A DNA stretch of 64,000 bases from Erythrobacter oryzae (GTDB taxonomy: Bacteria > Pseudomonadota > Alphaproteobacteria > Sphingomonadales > Sphingomonadaceae): the NCBI RefSeq assembly GCF_030271515.1, contig NZ_JASCXI010000001.1:682001-746000 (forward strand), written 5' to 3'. The notes under the pieces were generated by a model. That model did no database searches and was not told the origin of the DNA. It was given only the letters and a program-made list of their open reading frames with translations. The position numbers and the translations under genes are program-made. Shown here piece after piece: positions 18,840-27,771 of the stretch. Positions within the stretch are counted from its first letter, which is position 1. Each line of letters opens with the position of its first letter.

Positions 18840-19127
18840 TCAGCGCCCCCCGCCCATGCTGGCATAGCCCTGCGCGGCGTAATCGTCGGAATAGGGATCG
18901 GCCTCGATCGAACCGATCATCTCGCCGGGCGTCACGCGGACGTGGAGATAGGGCATCCAGACATCGCCGAATTCGGCCTTCTGGTACCACACGTCGAGCA
19001 CGTCGTAGCTCGCCCACATGCCGTCCGGCTCGCGCAGGCGCAGGCCTTCGCCGATACGCGGCACCGCGGCAAAGCGGATGCGGCTCTGGGTCTGATGGGT
19101 TTCGTTCTGGACTTCGATTTCGATCAC
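18840..19127 (-). CDS. Small protein of unknown function upstream of the response regulator
   Basis: A 95-residue soluble, acidic protein (IEIEVQNETHQTQSRIRF at the start; DVLDVWYQKAEFGDVWMPYLHV in the middle), suggestive of a small beta-rich fold. The start is GTG at 19127 with AGGG about 9 bases before it. One base separates its stop from the regulator's ATG, so the two form an operon and may act together. Family not recognised. Confidence 0.7.
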   Translation of the reverse strand: MIEIEVQNETHQTQSRIRFAAVPRIGEGLRLREPDGMWASYDVLDVWYQKAEFGDVWMPYLHVRVTPGEMIGSIEADPYSDDYAAQGYASMGGGR

Positions 19128-19225
19128 GGCGCAGCCCTCGTCTGACGCCGGTTCTATCGGGCAAATGCTTTATTTTTCCTCAACACGACGGGGACCCGAA
19201 ACGGGGTTTTCAGCCGCTTTCACAC

Positions 19226-21790
19226 TCACTTCGTCGCAGTTTTCGCCTTGGCTTTGGCGGGGGCCTTTTTCTTGGCCGCAGCCTTCTTGGGAGCGGCCTT
19301 CTTCTTGCCCTTCCCCTTGGCCGGCCCCTTGGCGGCGCGCGCGTCGATCAACTCGATGGCGGCGGCAAGCGTGACGTCCTCCGGCTTCACGTCGCGCGGG
19401 ATCGTGGCGTTGGTGGTGCCGTCGGTGACATAGGGGCCATAGCGCCCGGGCATGACCTTGATCTCGCCGCCGCTGGTGGGGTGTTCGCCCAGAGTCGCGA
19501 TCGCTTCCGCCTTGCCGCGCGCCGCCCCCGCGCCGCCGCGATTGGCGGCCTGCGCGAGAATGTCGACCGCGCGGTTCATGCCGACCTCGAACACCTCGCG
19601 GGTGTTGGTCAGCTTGCCATACTTGCCGTCATGCCTGAGATAGGGCCCGTAACGCCCGATATTGGCCTCGATCTCCAGCCCCGTGTCGGGGTGCGCGCCG
19701 ATGATGCGGGGGAGGTCCAAAAGCTTCACCGCCCAGTCGAGCCCGAAGTCGTCCAAGTCCTTGGGGATGCTCGCGCGCTTTGCTTCCTTGCCCTCGCCCA
19801 TCTCGACATAGGGGCCGAAGCGCCCGGTCTTGCGCAGGATGTTCTCGCCGGTCTCGGGGTGCTGGCCGAGGATCCCGTCCTCGCCGCCGCCCTCGCCCTC
19901 GCCGCCCGGCTGGGCGAAGCGGCGGGTATATTTGCACTCGGGGTAGTTCACGCAGGCGACGAAGGCGCCAAACTTGCCGCCCCTGAGCGACAGCCGCCCG
20001 TTCGCGCGGCCCTCGGTGGCGCAGAGCGGACAGGCGCGCGGATCATGTCCATCCTCACGCGGGGGGAAGAGGAAGTCGGACAGGTAATCGTCGAGCGCCT
20101 CGGTCACTTCCGAGGGCTTCTTGTCCATCACCTCGTCAGCCTTGGGCTTGAAGTCGCGCCAGAAGCGCGCGAGCAGCGCCTTGTATTCCTCGCGCCCGTC
20201 GGAGACGACATCGAGCTCGTCCTCCATCCCGGCGGTGAAGTCATAGGCGACATAGGTGGGGAAGAAGCGTTCGAGGAAGGCGGTCAGCAACCGGCCGCTT
20301 TCTTCCGCGAAGAAGCGGTTCTTCTCCATCCGCACATAGGCGCGGTCACGCAGGGTCTGGATGGTCGAGGCATAGGTCGAGGGGCGGCCGATGCCGAGTT
20401 CCTCGAGACGCTTCACAAGGCTGGCTTCGGAGAAGCGCGGCGGCGGCTGGGTGAAGTGCTGGGTGGCTTCGACAGCGCGCTTGGCCGGCATGTCGCCCGC
20501 CTTCATCTGCGGGAGCAGGCCACCGTCGTCATCCTCGCTGTCGTCAAGCCCTTCCTGATAGACCGCAAGGAAGCCGGGGAAGCGGATCACCTGCCCCGTG
20601 GCGCGCAACTCATGCTGGCCCGTGGCATCGCGCAAGGTGACCGTGGTGCGTTCGAGCAGCGCGGTCGCCATCTGGCTCGCCATCGCGCGCTTGAAGATGA
20701 GGTCATAAAGCTTGCCCTCATCGCCCGTTCCGGCGCGCTCGCGCGTGAAATCGGTGGGGCGGATCGCCTCGTGGGCTTCCTGCGCGTTCTTCGCCTTGGT
20801 CGAATACATCCGCGGCTTTTCAGGGCGGTAATCTTCGCTGAACCGCGCCGCGATGGCATCGCGCGCGGCCATGATCGCGCTCATGTCCATCTGCACGCCG
20901 TCGGTCCGCATGTAGGTGATCGCGCCCGCCTCGTAGAGGCTTTGCGCGAGCCGCATGGTGTGCTGCGCCGAGAAGCCGAGCTTGCGCGCGGCCTCCTGCT
21001 GCAAGGTCGATGTGGTGAAGGGCGGCGCGGGGATGCGCTTGACCGGCTTGGTCTCGACACCCTCGACCGTGAAGCGGCCGGCCTCGACCGCCGCCTTGGC
21101 CTCCATCGCGATGCCTTGGTTGCCGAGGCTAAGGCGCTCCAGCTTCACGCCCTTGAACTTGACGAGGCGCGCATCGAACTCCGTGCCGTCGTGCTGCATC
21201 TTGGCGAGCACGCTCCAGTATTCCTCCGCCCGGAAGGCTTCGATCTCGCGCTCACGCTCGACGATGAGGCGCAGCGCCACCGACTGCACGCGGCCTGCCG
21301 ATTTGGCGCCGGGGAGCTTCCTCCACAGCACCGGCGACAAGGTAAAGCCGAATAGATAGTCGAGCGCGCGGCGCGCCAGATAGGCGTCGATCAACGGCTG
21401 ATCCAATTCGCGCGGGCGCGTCATCGCCTCGGTCACGGCCTGCTTGGTGATCGCGTTGAAGGTGACGCGGTCGACCTGCTTGGGGAGCGCCTTCTTCTTC
21501 GCCAGCAACTCCTGCACATGCCAGCTGATCGCCTCACCCTCGCGGTCAGGGTCGGTCGCCAGCACGAGCCGCGAGGCGCCCTTGGCCGCGTCGGCGATTT
21601 CCTTGAAGCGGCTCTGCTTGTCGCGGTAGAGTTCCCACTCCATCGCGAAATCGTCCTCCGGCCTCACGCTGCCGTCCTTGGGCGGCAGATCGCGGACATG
21701 GCCATAGGAGGCGAGGACCTTGAAGTCCTTGCCCAGATACTTCTCGATGGTTTTGGCCTTGGCGGGGGATTCGACGATGACGAGCTGCAT
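19226..21790 (-). CDS. topA: DNA topoisomerase I
   Basis: An 854-residue type IA topoisomerase that relaxes negative supercoils. The N-terminal Toprim domain has LVIVESPAKAKTI and ATDPDREGEA. The active-site Tyr293 is in ITYMRTDGVQMD. A four-Cys zinc-ribbon follows (CPLC ... CVNYPEC), then several GRYGPYV-type C-terminal repeats and a ~25-residue Lys/Ala tail. The start at 21790 (MQLVIVESP) is fixed by the family N-terminus; the frame is open far upstream but that part overlaps sodC and dprA. In relatives it usually directly follows dprA; here sodC intervenes. Confidence 0.97.
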   Translation of the reverse strand: MQLVIVESPAKAKTIEKYLGKDFKVLASYGHVRDLPPKDGSVRPEDDFAMEWELYRDKQSRFKEIADAAKGASRLVLATDPDREGEAISWHVQELLAKKKALPKQVDRVTFNAITKQAVTEAMTRPRELDQPLIDAYLARRALDYLFGFTLSPVLWRKLPGAKSAGRVQSVALRLIVEREREIEAFRAEEYWSVLAKMQHDGTEFDARLVKFKGVKLERLSLGNQGIAMEAKAAVEAGRFTVEGVETKPVKRIPAPPFTTSTLQQEAARKLGFSAQHTMRLAQSLYEAGAITYMRTDGVQMDMSAIMAARDAIAARFSEDYRPEKPRMYSTKAKNAQEAHEAIRPTDFTRERAGTGDEGKLYDLIFKRAMASQMATALLERTTVTLRDATGQHELRATGQVIRFPGFLAVYQEGLDDSEDDDGGLLPQMKAGDMPAKRAVEATQHFTQPPPRFSEASLVKRLEELGIGRPSTYASTIQTLRDRAYVRMEKNRFFAEESGRLLTAFLERFFPTYVAYDFTAGMEDELDVVSDGREEYKALLARFWRDFKPKADEVMDKKPSEVTEALDDYLSDFLFPPREDGHDPRACPLCATEGRANGRLSLRGGKFGAFVACVNYPECKYTRRFAQPGGEGEGGGEDGILGQHPETGENILRKTGRFGPYVEMGEGKEAKRASIPKDLDDFGLDWAVKLLDLPRIIGAHPDTGLEIEANIGRYGPYLRHDGKYGKLTNTREVFEVGMNRAVDILAQAANRGGAGAARGKAEAIATLGEHPTSGGEIKVMPGRYGPYVTDGTTNATIPRDVKPEDVTLAAAIELIDARAAKGPAKGKGKKKAAPKKAAAKKKAPAKAKAKTATK

Positions 21791-22033
21791 GGGCTTTCGA
21801 GAGGTGTCCTTACGTGTACGTACGCGCGAGGGTGGCGAGGAAGCTTGCGCCAAGTCAAGCGCGCCTTGCGCCGGGGAGGCACGCATGGAATAGCGGTGAG
21901 GGTTGGAAAGCCGCGCGGCTGCCGGGCGCGCAATATCGTCTGGCCGAACGGCGCGCCCGCCTCGCCCCGCGGTCCGGAACCTCGATAGACGCAGGCGGTT
22001 ACGCCCGGACTGCACATGAAGGAGCACCTGCCG

Positions 22034-22585
22034 ATGACCCGCCTTGCCCGCCCCGCCCTCGCCGCCCTTGCGCTCACCGCGCTGGCTTCGCCCGTCTTGG
22101 CGGATCATCACGAAGGCAAGGTCGAAGCCGCGACGGTCGCGGCGATGAAGCTCGCCGACGGCACGGACGTGGGCACGATCAGCTTCACCCAGACCGAGCA
22201 CGGGGTGGTGGTCGCGGTTGCGGTCAAGGGGCTTCCGGCCGGCAAGCACGGGCTCCACATCCACACCGTCGGCGCCTGCGCGCCCGACTTCATGGCAGCG
22301 GGCGGCCACTTCAACCCCGCCGGGAACGAGCACGGCTTCCACGCGCCGGGCGGCTATCACGCGGGCGACCTGCCCAACCTCGACGTCGCTGCCGACGGCA
22401 CCGCGATGGCCGAATTCTTCGTCCCCGATGTCACCATCCACGGCCCCGCGAGCGAGGCCCTCCCCCACGCGCTCCACGACGCGGACGGCGCGGCGATCAT
22501 GATCCACGCCGCGACCGACGACTACAAGACCATGGCCTCGAGCGGCGGGCGTCAGGCCTGCGGGGTGATCATTCCGAAGAGCTAG
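22034..22585 (+). CDS. sodC: Periplasmic Cu/Zn superoxide dismutase
   Basis: A 183-residue exported enzyme that dismutates superoxide. The signal peptide is about residues 1-23 (RLARPALAALALTALASPVLA). Metal ligands are visible in HGLHIHTVGAC, GGHFNP and HAPGGYHAGDLPN, with a C-terminal DGAAIMIHA. The two Cys expected for the stabilising disulfide are in GAC and QACG. ATG 22034 has AAGGAG 9 bases upstream; an ATG six codons earlier is possible but would bury that site. It lies on the forward strand between the reverse genes dprA and topA and its stop shares CTAG with the dprA stop. Confidence 0.94.
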   Translation: MTRLARPALAALALTALASPVLADHHEGKVEAATVAAMKLADGTDVGTISFTQTEHGVVVAVAVKGLPAGKHGLHIHTVGACAPDFMAAGGHFNPAGNEHGFHAPGGYHAGDLPNLDVAADGTAMAEFFVPDVTIHGPASEALPHALHDADGAAIMIHAATDDYKTMASSGGRQACGVIIPKS

Positions 22586-23715
22586 GCCCTGCGAACGGTT
22601 CCGTCCGCCTCGCGCACCAGCTCGCCCGCCAGCTCCAGTTCGAGCAGCGCCATGTGCACCTCGGCGGGGGTCGCTTCCGTCTGGCGGATCAGCTCGTCGA
22701 CCGCGACCGGGGCGTTGGTCAGCAGATGGGCGATGTCGTGGCTGAAATCGGCGCGCGCCTCGCCCCAGTCGAGTTTCGCCAGTTCGGCGTAGTCGAAGTC
22801 CGAGGGACTGTCCGCGACGCGGAAACGCGAGCGCGGCGCGCCCGTAAAACTTTGCAGCAGTTCCACCACCTCCTCGGGCGTCTGCACCAGCACCGCGCCT
22901 TCGCGGATCAGCTGGTTGCACCCCAGGCTGCGCGCGTCGAGCGGGGAGCCTGGGATCGCCATCACCTCGCGCCCCGCCTCGCCCGCGAGCCTGGCGGTGA
23001 TGAGCGAGCCCGACTGCGGGGCGGCCTCGATCACCAGCGTGCCGCTTGCGAGGCCCGCGATGATGCGGTTCCTCGAAGGGAAATGCCGCCCGCGCGGCTC
23101 GGTGCCGGGGGGCTGTTCGGCGATCAGCAGGCTCTCTGTGGCGATGCGCTCCTGCAAGTCGGTGTGCTGCGGGGGGTACGCGATGTCGATCCCGCTCGCG
23201 ATCACGCCGATCGTCTGCGGGAAGGCGCCCTCGTGCGCCGCCCCGTCGATCCCGCGCGCCAGCCCCGAGACGACGGTGAAGCCCGCCTCGGCCAGCGCCG
23301 CGGCGAAATCGCGGGCGAGCTTGACCGCCGCGGCGCTGGCATTGCGCGCGCCGACCAGCGCGACGCAAGGGCCGCTCGCCAGCGCAAGGTTGCCGCGGCA
23401 GGTGAGGATCGGCGGGGCGGAATCGAGCTCGCCCAGCAGCGCGGGGTAATCGGGCTGGTCGTGGAACAGGTAGCGTGCGCCCGCCGCGCGGACAGCCACT
23501 ACCTCGCGCTCGATGCTCTCCGCGCTGGCGGGGCGATAGGCGCGCCCGCCCCGGCTGGCGAGATCGGGCAGCGCATCGAGCGCGGCCCCCGCGCTGCCGA
23601 AGCGGGCGAGCAGTTGGCGGTAACTGATGGGGCCGATATTGGGCGAGCGCAGCAGGCGGATGCGCGCGAAGGCCTCTTGCTGTGAGAGCGATGGCTGCGA
23701 CCCCGTGCTCTCCAT
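22582..23715 (-). CDS. dprA: DNA-processing protein DprA
   Basis: A 377-residue protein that loads RecA onto incoming single-stranded DNA during natural transformation. An N-terminal SAM-like region (SPNIGPISYRQLLARFGSA) precedes the Rossmann-type DprA core (ALVGARNASAAAV, ASGIDIAYP, RHFPSRNRIIAGL, EAAPQSGSLITA). The last ~65 residues are a winged-helix domain (LLTNAPVAVDELIRQTEAT). It starts 16 bases after plsY on the same strand. Confidence 0.96.
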   Translation of the reverse strand: MESTGSQPSLSQQEAFARIRLLRSPNIGPISYRQLLARFGSAGAALDALPDLASRGGRAYRPASAESIEREVVAVRAAGARYLFHDQPDYPALLGELDSAPPILTCRGNLALASGPCVALVGARNASAAAVKLARDFAAALAEAGFTVVSGLARGIDGAAHEGAFPQTIGVIASGIDIAYPPQHTDLQERIATESLLIAEQPPGTEPRGRHFPSRNRIIAGLASGTLVIEAAPQSGSLITARLAGEAGREVMAIPGSPLDARSLGCNQLIREGAVLVQTPEEVVELLQSFTGAPRSRFRVADSPSDFDYAELAKLDWGEARADFSHDIAHLLTNAPVAVDELIRQTEATPAEVHMALLELELAGELVREADGTVRRA

Positions 23716-23731
23716 CAGATGCGCACCCCTG

Positions 23732-24322
23732 TCACGGCTTGGCCGAGGATGAGCCGACCTTCGGCTCCTCCCCCCGCATCAGCCGGCCGATATTGGCGCG
23801 GTGCTGGACGATCACGATGGCCGCGATAGCGATCAGCGGGGGGATCACCTGCGGGTAGCCGAGGCCCCATGCCACCACCGGCGCGGCGACCACGCTCACC
23901 AGCGAGGAGACCGAGGAAATCCGGCTGAGGAACAGCGTCATGCCCCAGATCGCGGCGCAGGCGAGCATCGCGGGCCAGGCCAGCGCGGCCAAGGCTCCGG
24001 CCGCGCTCGCAAAACCCTTGCCGCCCTTGAAGGCGAGCCACGGGGTGAAGCAATGTCCGGCGACCGCCGCGACCGCCGCAATGCCTTCCGTGCCGGGCCA
24101 CACCGCGCGGGCGACCAGCACCGGGATCACCGCCTTCGCCGCATCGAGCAGCACGGTCGCTGCCGCCAGCCCCTTGTTGCCGGTGCGCAGCACATTGGTC
24201 GCGCCGATGCTGCCGCTGCCGATCTTCCTCACATCCCCCAGCCCGGCGGCGCGGGTGAGGATCAGGCCGAAGGGGATCGAGCCCAGGGCAAAGCCCAGCA
24301 AGGCGGCAAAAAACGGTTCCAT
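23732..24322 (-). CDS. plsY: Glycerol-3-phosphate acyltransferase PlsY
   Basis: A 196-residue polytopic membrane enzyme that acylates glycerol-3-phosphate from acyl-phosphate, the first step of phospholipid synthesis. The three active-site loops are present: GSGSIGATNVLRTG (~35-48), AFKGGKGFAS (~97-106) and HRANIGRLMRGEE near the end. About five hydrophobic segments surround them. The start at 24322 (MEPFFAALLGFALGSIPFG) opens directly with the first membrane helix. It is divergent from murI and upstream of dprA. Confidence 0.96.
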   Translation of the reverse strand: MEPFFAALLGFALGSIPFGLILTRAAGLGDVRKIGSGSIGATNVLRTGNKGLAAATVLLDAAKAVIPVLVARAVWPGTEGIAAVAAVAGHCFTPWLAFKGGKGFASAAGALAALAWPAMLACAAIWGMTLFLSRISSVSSLVSVVAAPVVAWGLGYPQVIPPLIAIAAIVIVQHRANIGRLMRGEEPKVGSSSAKP

Positions 24323-24432
24323 GCGAACCCCATAGCGCCGCGCATGCGATTCGCCCAAGCCCATGTCGCGGCGATGCCCCGCAGCCCCGAGAGTTGACCT
24401 CGGGCGGCGGCTCGGCCATCGCCGCGGGTGCA

Positions 24433-25245
24433 ATGGCCGATCCTGCTGCCCCGATCCTGCTGTTCGATTCCGGTGTCGGCGGGCTCACCGTCTATGACGC
24501 CTTGCGCAAGGGGCTGCCGGACGCCCCCGTCATCTACGCCGCGGACCTTGCGGGCCTGCCCTATGGCACCAAGACCGAGGCGCAGATTGCCGCGCGGGTG
24601 GCGGGGCTGCTCGGGCGCATGGCCGAACGCTGGCAGCCGCGCCTCGCCTGCATCGCCTGCAACACCGCGAGCACCATCGCGCTTGGCATGGTGCGCGACG
24701 TGCTCGAGATCCCTGTGGTCGGCACCGTCCCCGCGATCAAACCCGCTGCCGCGCTGACGCAGACCGGCACCATCGGCCTTGTCGGCACCGAGGCAACGAT
24801 CCGGCAGCGCTACGTCGACGACCTCGAGACGCAGTTCGCGGGCGGCAAGCGCCTGCTGCGCCTTGCCGCCCCCGGTCTGGTGCAGGCCGCCGAGGCGAAA
24901 CTTCGCGGGCGCGGCGTGGATCCGGCGCTGATCGCCGATGTCCGCGACCGGCTGCAAGCCATGGCCGGGAACGAGCGGATCGACACGCTGGTGCTCGCCT
25001 GCACCCATTTCCCGCTGCTCTCCGACGAACTGGCCGCAGCCTTCGGCCAGAACGTCCAGCAAGTCGACGGCGCGGCCGGCATCGCGCGGCGCATCGCGCA
25101 TCTGCTCGAAGGACAGAGCTTCGTGCCCTCCCCCGGCCCCGACCGCCCCCACAACAGGTTCGTCGTCACGGGACCGCTCGCGGGCGCAGCGGGGCTCGAG
25201 GGGGCCCTCGCCGCACGCGGCTTCGGGAGCGCGGAAGCGTTCTGA
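24433..25245 (+). CDS. murI: Glutamate racemase
   Basis: A 270-residue cofactor-independent racemase giving D-glutamate for peptidoglycan. It has LLFDSGVGGLTVYDAL, the first catalytic Cys in ACNTAS and the second in LACTHFPLL, with ADLAGLPYGTKT between. The ATG at 24433 (MADPAAPILLFD) is preferred; a TTG 13 codons upstream would place a Gly/Ala-rich tail before the first strand. Divergent from plsY over 110 bases. Confidence 0.95.
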   Translation: MADPAAPILLFDSGVGGLTVYDALRKGLPDAPVIYAADLAGLPYGTKTEAQIAARVAGLLGRMAERWQPRLACIACNTASTIALGMVRDVLEIPVVGTVPAIKPAAALTQTGTIGLVGTEATIRQRYVDDLETQFAGGKRLLRLAAPGLVQAAEAKLRGRGVDPALIADVRDRLQAMAGNERIDTLVLACTHFPLLSDELAAAFGQNVQQVDGAAGIARRIAHLLEGQSFVPSPGPDRPHNRFVVTGPLAGAAGLEGALAARGFGSAEAF

Positions 25246-25260
25246 TCCGCGGAAGATCGC

Positions 25261-25277
25261 TTGCGAAACACTCGCAA
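25261..25277. promoter_or_regulatory. Perfect inverted repeat upstream of hemA
   Basis: TTGCGAAACACTCGCAA is a 6-bp inverted repeat with a 5-base centre, 15 bases after the murI stop and about 125 bases before the hemA ATG. It could be an operator for hemA or a weak murI terminator stem. It does not match the FnrL or PpsR consensus. Confidence 0.35.
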
Positions 25278-25401
25278 AGATCGCGGTGGAAAATGCGCCG
25301 CCGCGCCCTTAAATAGCGGCGAAACTTTCCGCCTTCTGGCTCGTTGTGGCGGGACAAAAGCAAGGCAGGAACACGCGTCCCCCCGCCACGGTGGCCGCGA
25401 C

Positions 25402-26640
25402 ATGAGCGAGACGCGTGACGTGAACTACGACCAGATCTTCGATTCCGCGATCGACCGGCTGCACGAGGAAGGCCGCTACCGCGTCTTCATCGACATCATG
25501 CGCAACAAGGGCGCTTATCCCAACGCGCGCTGTTTCCACGGCCACAACGGCCCCAAGCCGATCACGGTGTGGTGCTCGAACGACTACCTGTGCATGGGCC
25601 AGCACGACAAGGTGATCGGCGCGATGGAAGCCGCGCTCCACGATGTCGGTGCGGGCAGCGGCGGCACTCGCAATATCGGCGGCAACACGCATCTGCATGT
25701 CGAGCTGGAACAGGAACTCGCCGACCTCCACGGCAAGGACGCCGCGCTGCTGTTCACGTCGGGCTATGTCTCGAACGACGCGACGCTCTCGACGCTGGCC
25801 AAGCTGTTGCCGGGCTGCGTGATCTTCTCGGACGAGTTGAACCACGCCAGCATGATCGCCGGGATCCGCAATTCGGGCTGCGAAAAGAAGGTGTTCCGCC
25901 ACAATGACGTGGCTCACCTCGAAGAGCTGCTGGCAAGCGTCGATCCCGACACCCCCAAGCTGATCGCCTTCGAGAGCGTCTATTCGATGGACGGCGATGT
26001 CGCCCCGATCCACGCGATCTGCGACCTCGCCGAGAAGTACAACGCATTGACCTATATCGACGAGGTCCACGCGGTCGGCATGTATGGCGCGCGCGGCGGC
26101 GGCATTTCGGAACGTGACGGCGCGGCGCACCGGATCGACATCATCGAGGGCACGCTCGGCAAGGCTTTTGGAGTCATGGGCGGCTACATTGCTGCCTCCG
26201 CCAAGGTGGTGGACTGCATCCGGAGCTACGCGCCGGGCTTCATCTTCACGACCTCCCTGTCGCCGGTTCTGGTCGCGGGCGTGCTGGCGAGCGTGCGGCA
26301 CCTCAAGGAGAGCAGCGTCGAGCGCAACGCCCAGCAGCGCGCTGCCGCGCTGCTGAAGCTGAAGTTCGCCGAAGCGGGCCTGCCGGTGATGGACTCGGTC
26401 ACGCATATCGTCCCGCTGATGGTCGGCGATCCGGTGCGCGCCAAGAAGATCAGCGACATCCTGCTCGCCGAATACGGCGTCTATGTACAGCCGATCAACT
26501 TCCCCACCGTCCCCCGCGGCACCGAGCGCCTGCGCTTCACGCCGGGCCCGCACCACACCGACGAAATGATGGACGAGCTGACCGCGGCGCTGGTCGAGAT
26601 CTGGGACCGGCTCGAACTGGGGCTCGCCGAAGCGGCCTGA
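25402..26640 (+). CDS. hemA: 5-Aminolevulinate synthase
   Basis: A 412-residue PLP enzyme condensing glycine and succinyl-CoA to 5-aminolevulinate, the first step of tetrapyrrole synthesis in alphaproteobacteria. It shows [22 protein letters not shown], the DELNHAS and [11 protein letters not shown] stretches, and the PLP-binding Lys254 in [13 protein letters not shown]. The start at 25402 ([13 protein letters not shown]) matches the usual family N-terminus; a longer frame adds 47 unlikely residues. Succinyl-CoA is also the product of the scpA pathway at the left of the window. Confidence 0.97.
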   Translation: MSETRDVNYDQIFDSAIDRLHEEGRYRVFIDIMRNKGAYPNARCFHGHNGPKPITVWCSNDYLCMGQHDKVIGAMEAALHDVGAGSGGTRNIGGNTHLHVELEQELADLHGKDAALLFTSGYVSNDATLSTLAKLLPGCVIFSDELNHASMIAGIRNSGCEKKVFRHNDVAHLEELLASVDPDTPKLIAFESVYSMDGDVAPIHAICDLAEKYNALTYIDEVHAVGMYGARGGGISERDGAAHRIDIIEGTLGKAFGVMGGYIAASAKVVDCIRSYAPGFIFTTSLSPVLVAGVLASVRHLKESSVERNAQQRAAALLKLKFAEAGLPVMDSVTHIVPLMVGDPVRAKKISDILLAEYGVYVQPINFPTVPRGTERLRFTPGPHHTDEMMDELTAALVEIWDRLELGLAEAA

Positions 26641-26716
26641 GGCCGGCAATTCCGGCTTGCGCAAACGATCCTTATGGATATGCGTTCCCGCAGGAATTTT
26701 TGGGGGCGCATCCACG

Positions 26717-27709
26717 ATGAATCGGTTTTTGGTGTCCGCGGGCCTCGCGCTCGCGTTGGCGGCATGCGGCGGCGGCGATAGCGGCGGCTCCCCTCCGGCA
26801 ACCGGTGGCGGCGGTACGCCGACCCCGACGCCCTCCCCTACACCGACGCCGACCTATAGTCTGTTCTCGGCGCTGACCGGCGATCAGCAATTCAGAAGCG
26901 CCTGCGCCGGAACGACCGAGCAGGCCGGACAAATCAGCCTGTTCAGCGACGTCGGCTTCATCCGCTCCTCGACATTTCCGCTCGCAATCGACCACGATTT
27001 TCTTTCCGCGACCAGCAGCTGGCGGATCGCGAGCCGCTCACCTGACGGGTTCGACTACACCTACACTTTCACTCCCGCCGACATCATCTCGACCACGCAG
27101 CCCAATACGGTCGCCTATCGCCAGGTTGCCAGCGACGGCTTCGGCAACAGGTTCGCGATCACCCAGCCGACCCTTGGCACCACGCCTGCGGAATATGTCC
27201 GGACAACGCGCGTCTTCACCCGCCCGGCGAGTATTCTCACCAACGCCTTCTGCGTGATCGGGGTGCCGACCCTGCTGACCGATCGTCCGAGCACGCCGAT
27301 CAGCTACACGCAGTTCTTCTACAACGGCACAGCGTTCATTACCGACCGGACCACCGCGGTGCGCCGCCAGTTCGACATCAGCACCAGCACAGCAGAGCTC
27401 ACAGCGAACCCGACCACCGGTGCCGTGAGCGTCACGGTCACCATCATCGGCCGCGAGTTCCTGTCCGATGGCTCGCTATCGCCGACCTCCACTGCGCTGG
27501 GAACCTACACGGGCCAATCAGTGATCGATGGCACGCAGCAGACCTTCGCGGCGCCCTTCAGCCGGGTGCCGGACGGATCGGTGGGCGGCGGCTTTTCGGG
27601 CTGGTTCTTCGGCCCGCAGGGACGCGAGGCCGGGCTCGCTTTCGGCTTCCGGATTATCGACGGAAACAATGACATCGTCCTTGGCGGGGCGCTGACGGCG
27701 CGCCGCTGA
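26717..27709 (+). CDS. Putative secreted lipoprotein of unknown function
   Basis: A 330-residue protein with a lipoprotein signal (LALALAAC, Cys about residue 17) followed by a Gly/Ser-rich stretch and a Pro-Thr linker (TPTPTPSPTPTPTY) that would hold the ~280-residue domain away from the membrane. The domain is Thr/Ser/Phe-rich and looks beta-stranded. The start at 26717 gives a signal peptide at once; an earlier in-frame ATG would hide it. No family recognised. Confidence 0.75.
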   Translation: MNRFLVSAGLALALAACGGGDSGGSPPATGGGGTPTPTPSPTPTPTYSLFSALTGDQQFRSACAGTTEQAGQISLFSDVGFIRSSTFPLAIDHDFLSATSSWRIASRSPDGFDYTYTFTPADIISTTQPNTVAYRQVASDGFGNRFAITQPTLGTTPAEYVRTTRVFTRPASILTNAFCVIGVPTLLTDRPSTPISYTQFFYNGTAFITDRTTAVRRQFDISTSTAELTANPTTGAVSVTVTIIGREFLSDGSLSPTSTALGTYTGQSVIDGTQQTFAAPFSRVPDGSVGGGFSGWFFGPQGREAGLAFGFRIIDGNNDIVLGGALTARR

Positions 27710-27722
27710 CCCTTTGCATTCA

Positions 27723-27764
27723 CTCTCCCTTGCGCTAGCCGCTTCGGTCAGTTGCAAGGGAGAG
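27723..27764 (+). promoter_or_regulatory. Hairpin enclosing the ribosome-binding site of the nitroreductase gene
   Basis: CTCTCCCTTGC (27723-27733) pairs perfectly with GCAAGGGAGAG (27754-27764), an 11-bp stem with a 20-base loop. The right arm contains the AAGGGAG that would serve as ribosome site for the ATG at 27772, so folding would hide it. It may be a translational switch or a protein operator. Confidence 0.5.
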
Positions 27765-27771
27765 ACTGAAA

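Noticed and set aside
18269..21355. 1028-codon forward frame across topA and the response regulator
   Set aside because: Antisense to clear genes, composition of a shadow frame.
21791..23368. 526-residue N-terminal extension of the topA frame
   Set aside because: The frame stays open but runs antisense through sodC and in a wrong frame through dprA; the family N-terminus begins at 21790.
26643..26657. GCCGG-CAATT-CCGGC after hemA as terminator
   Set aside because: Only a 5-bp stem without a T-run; not convincing.
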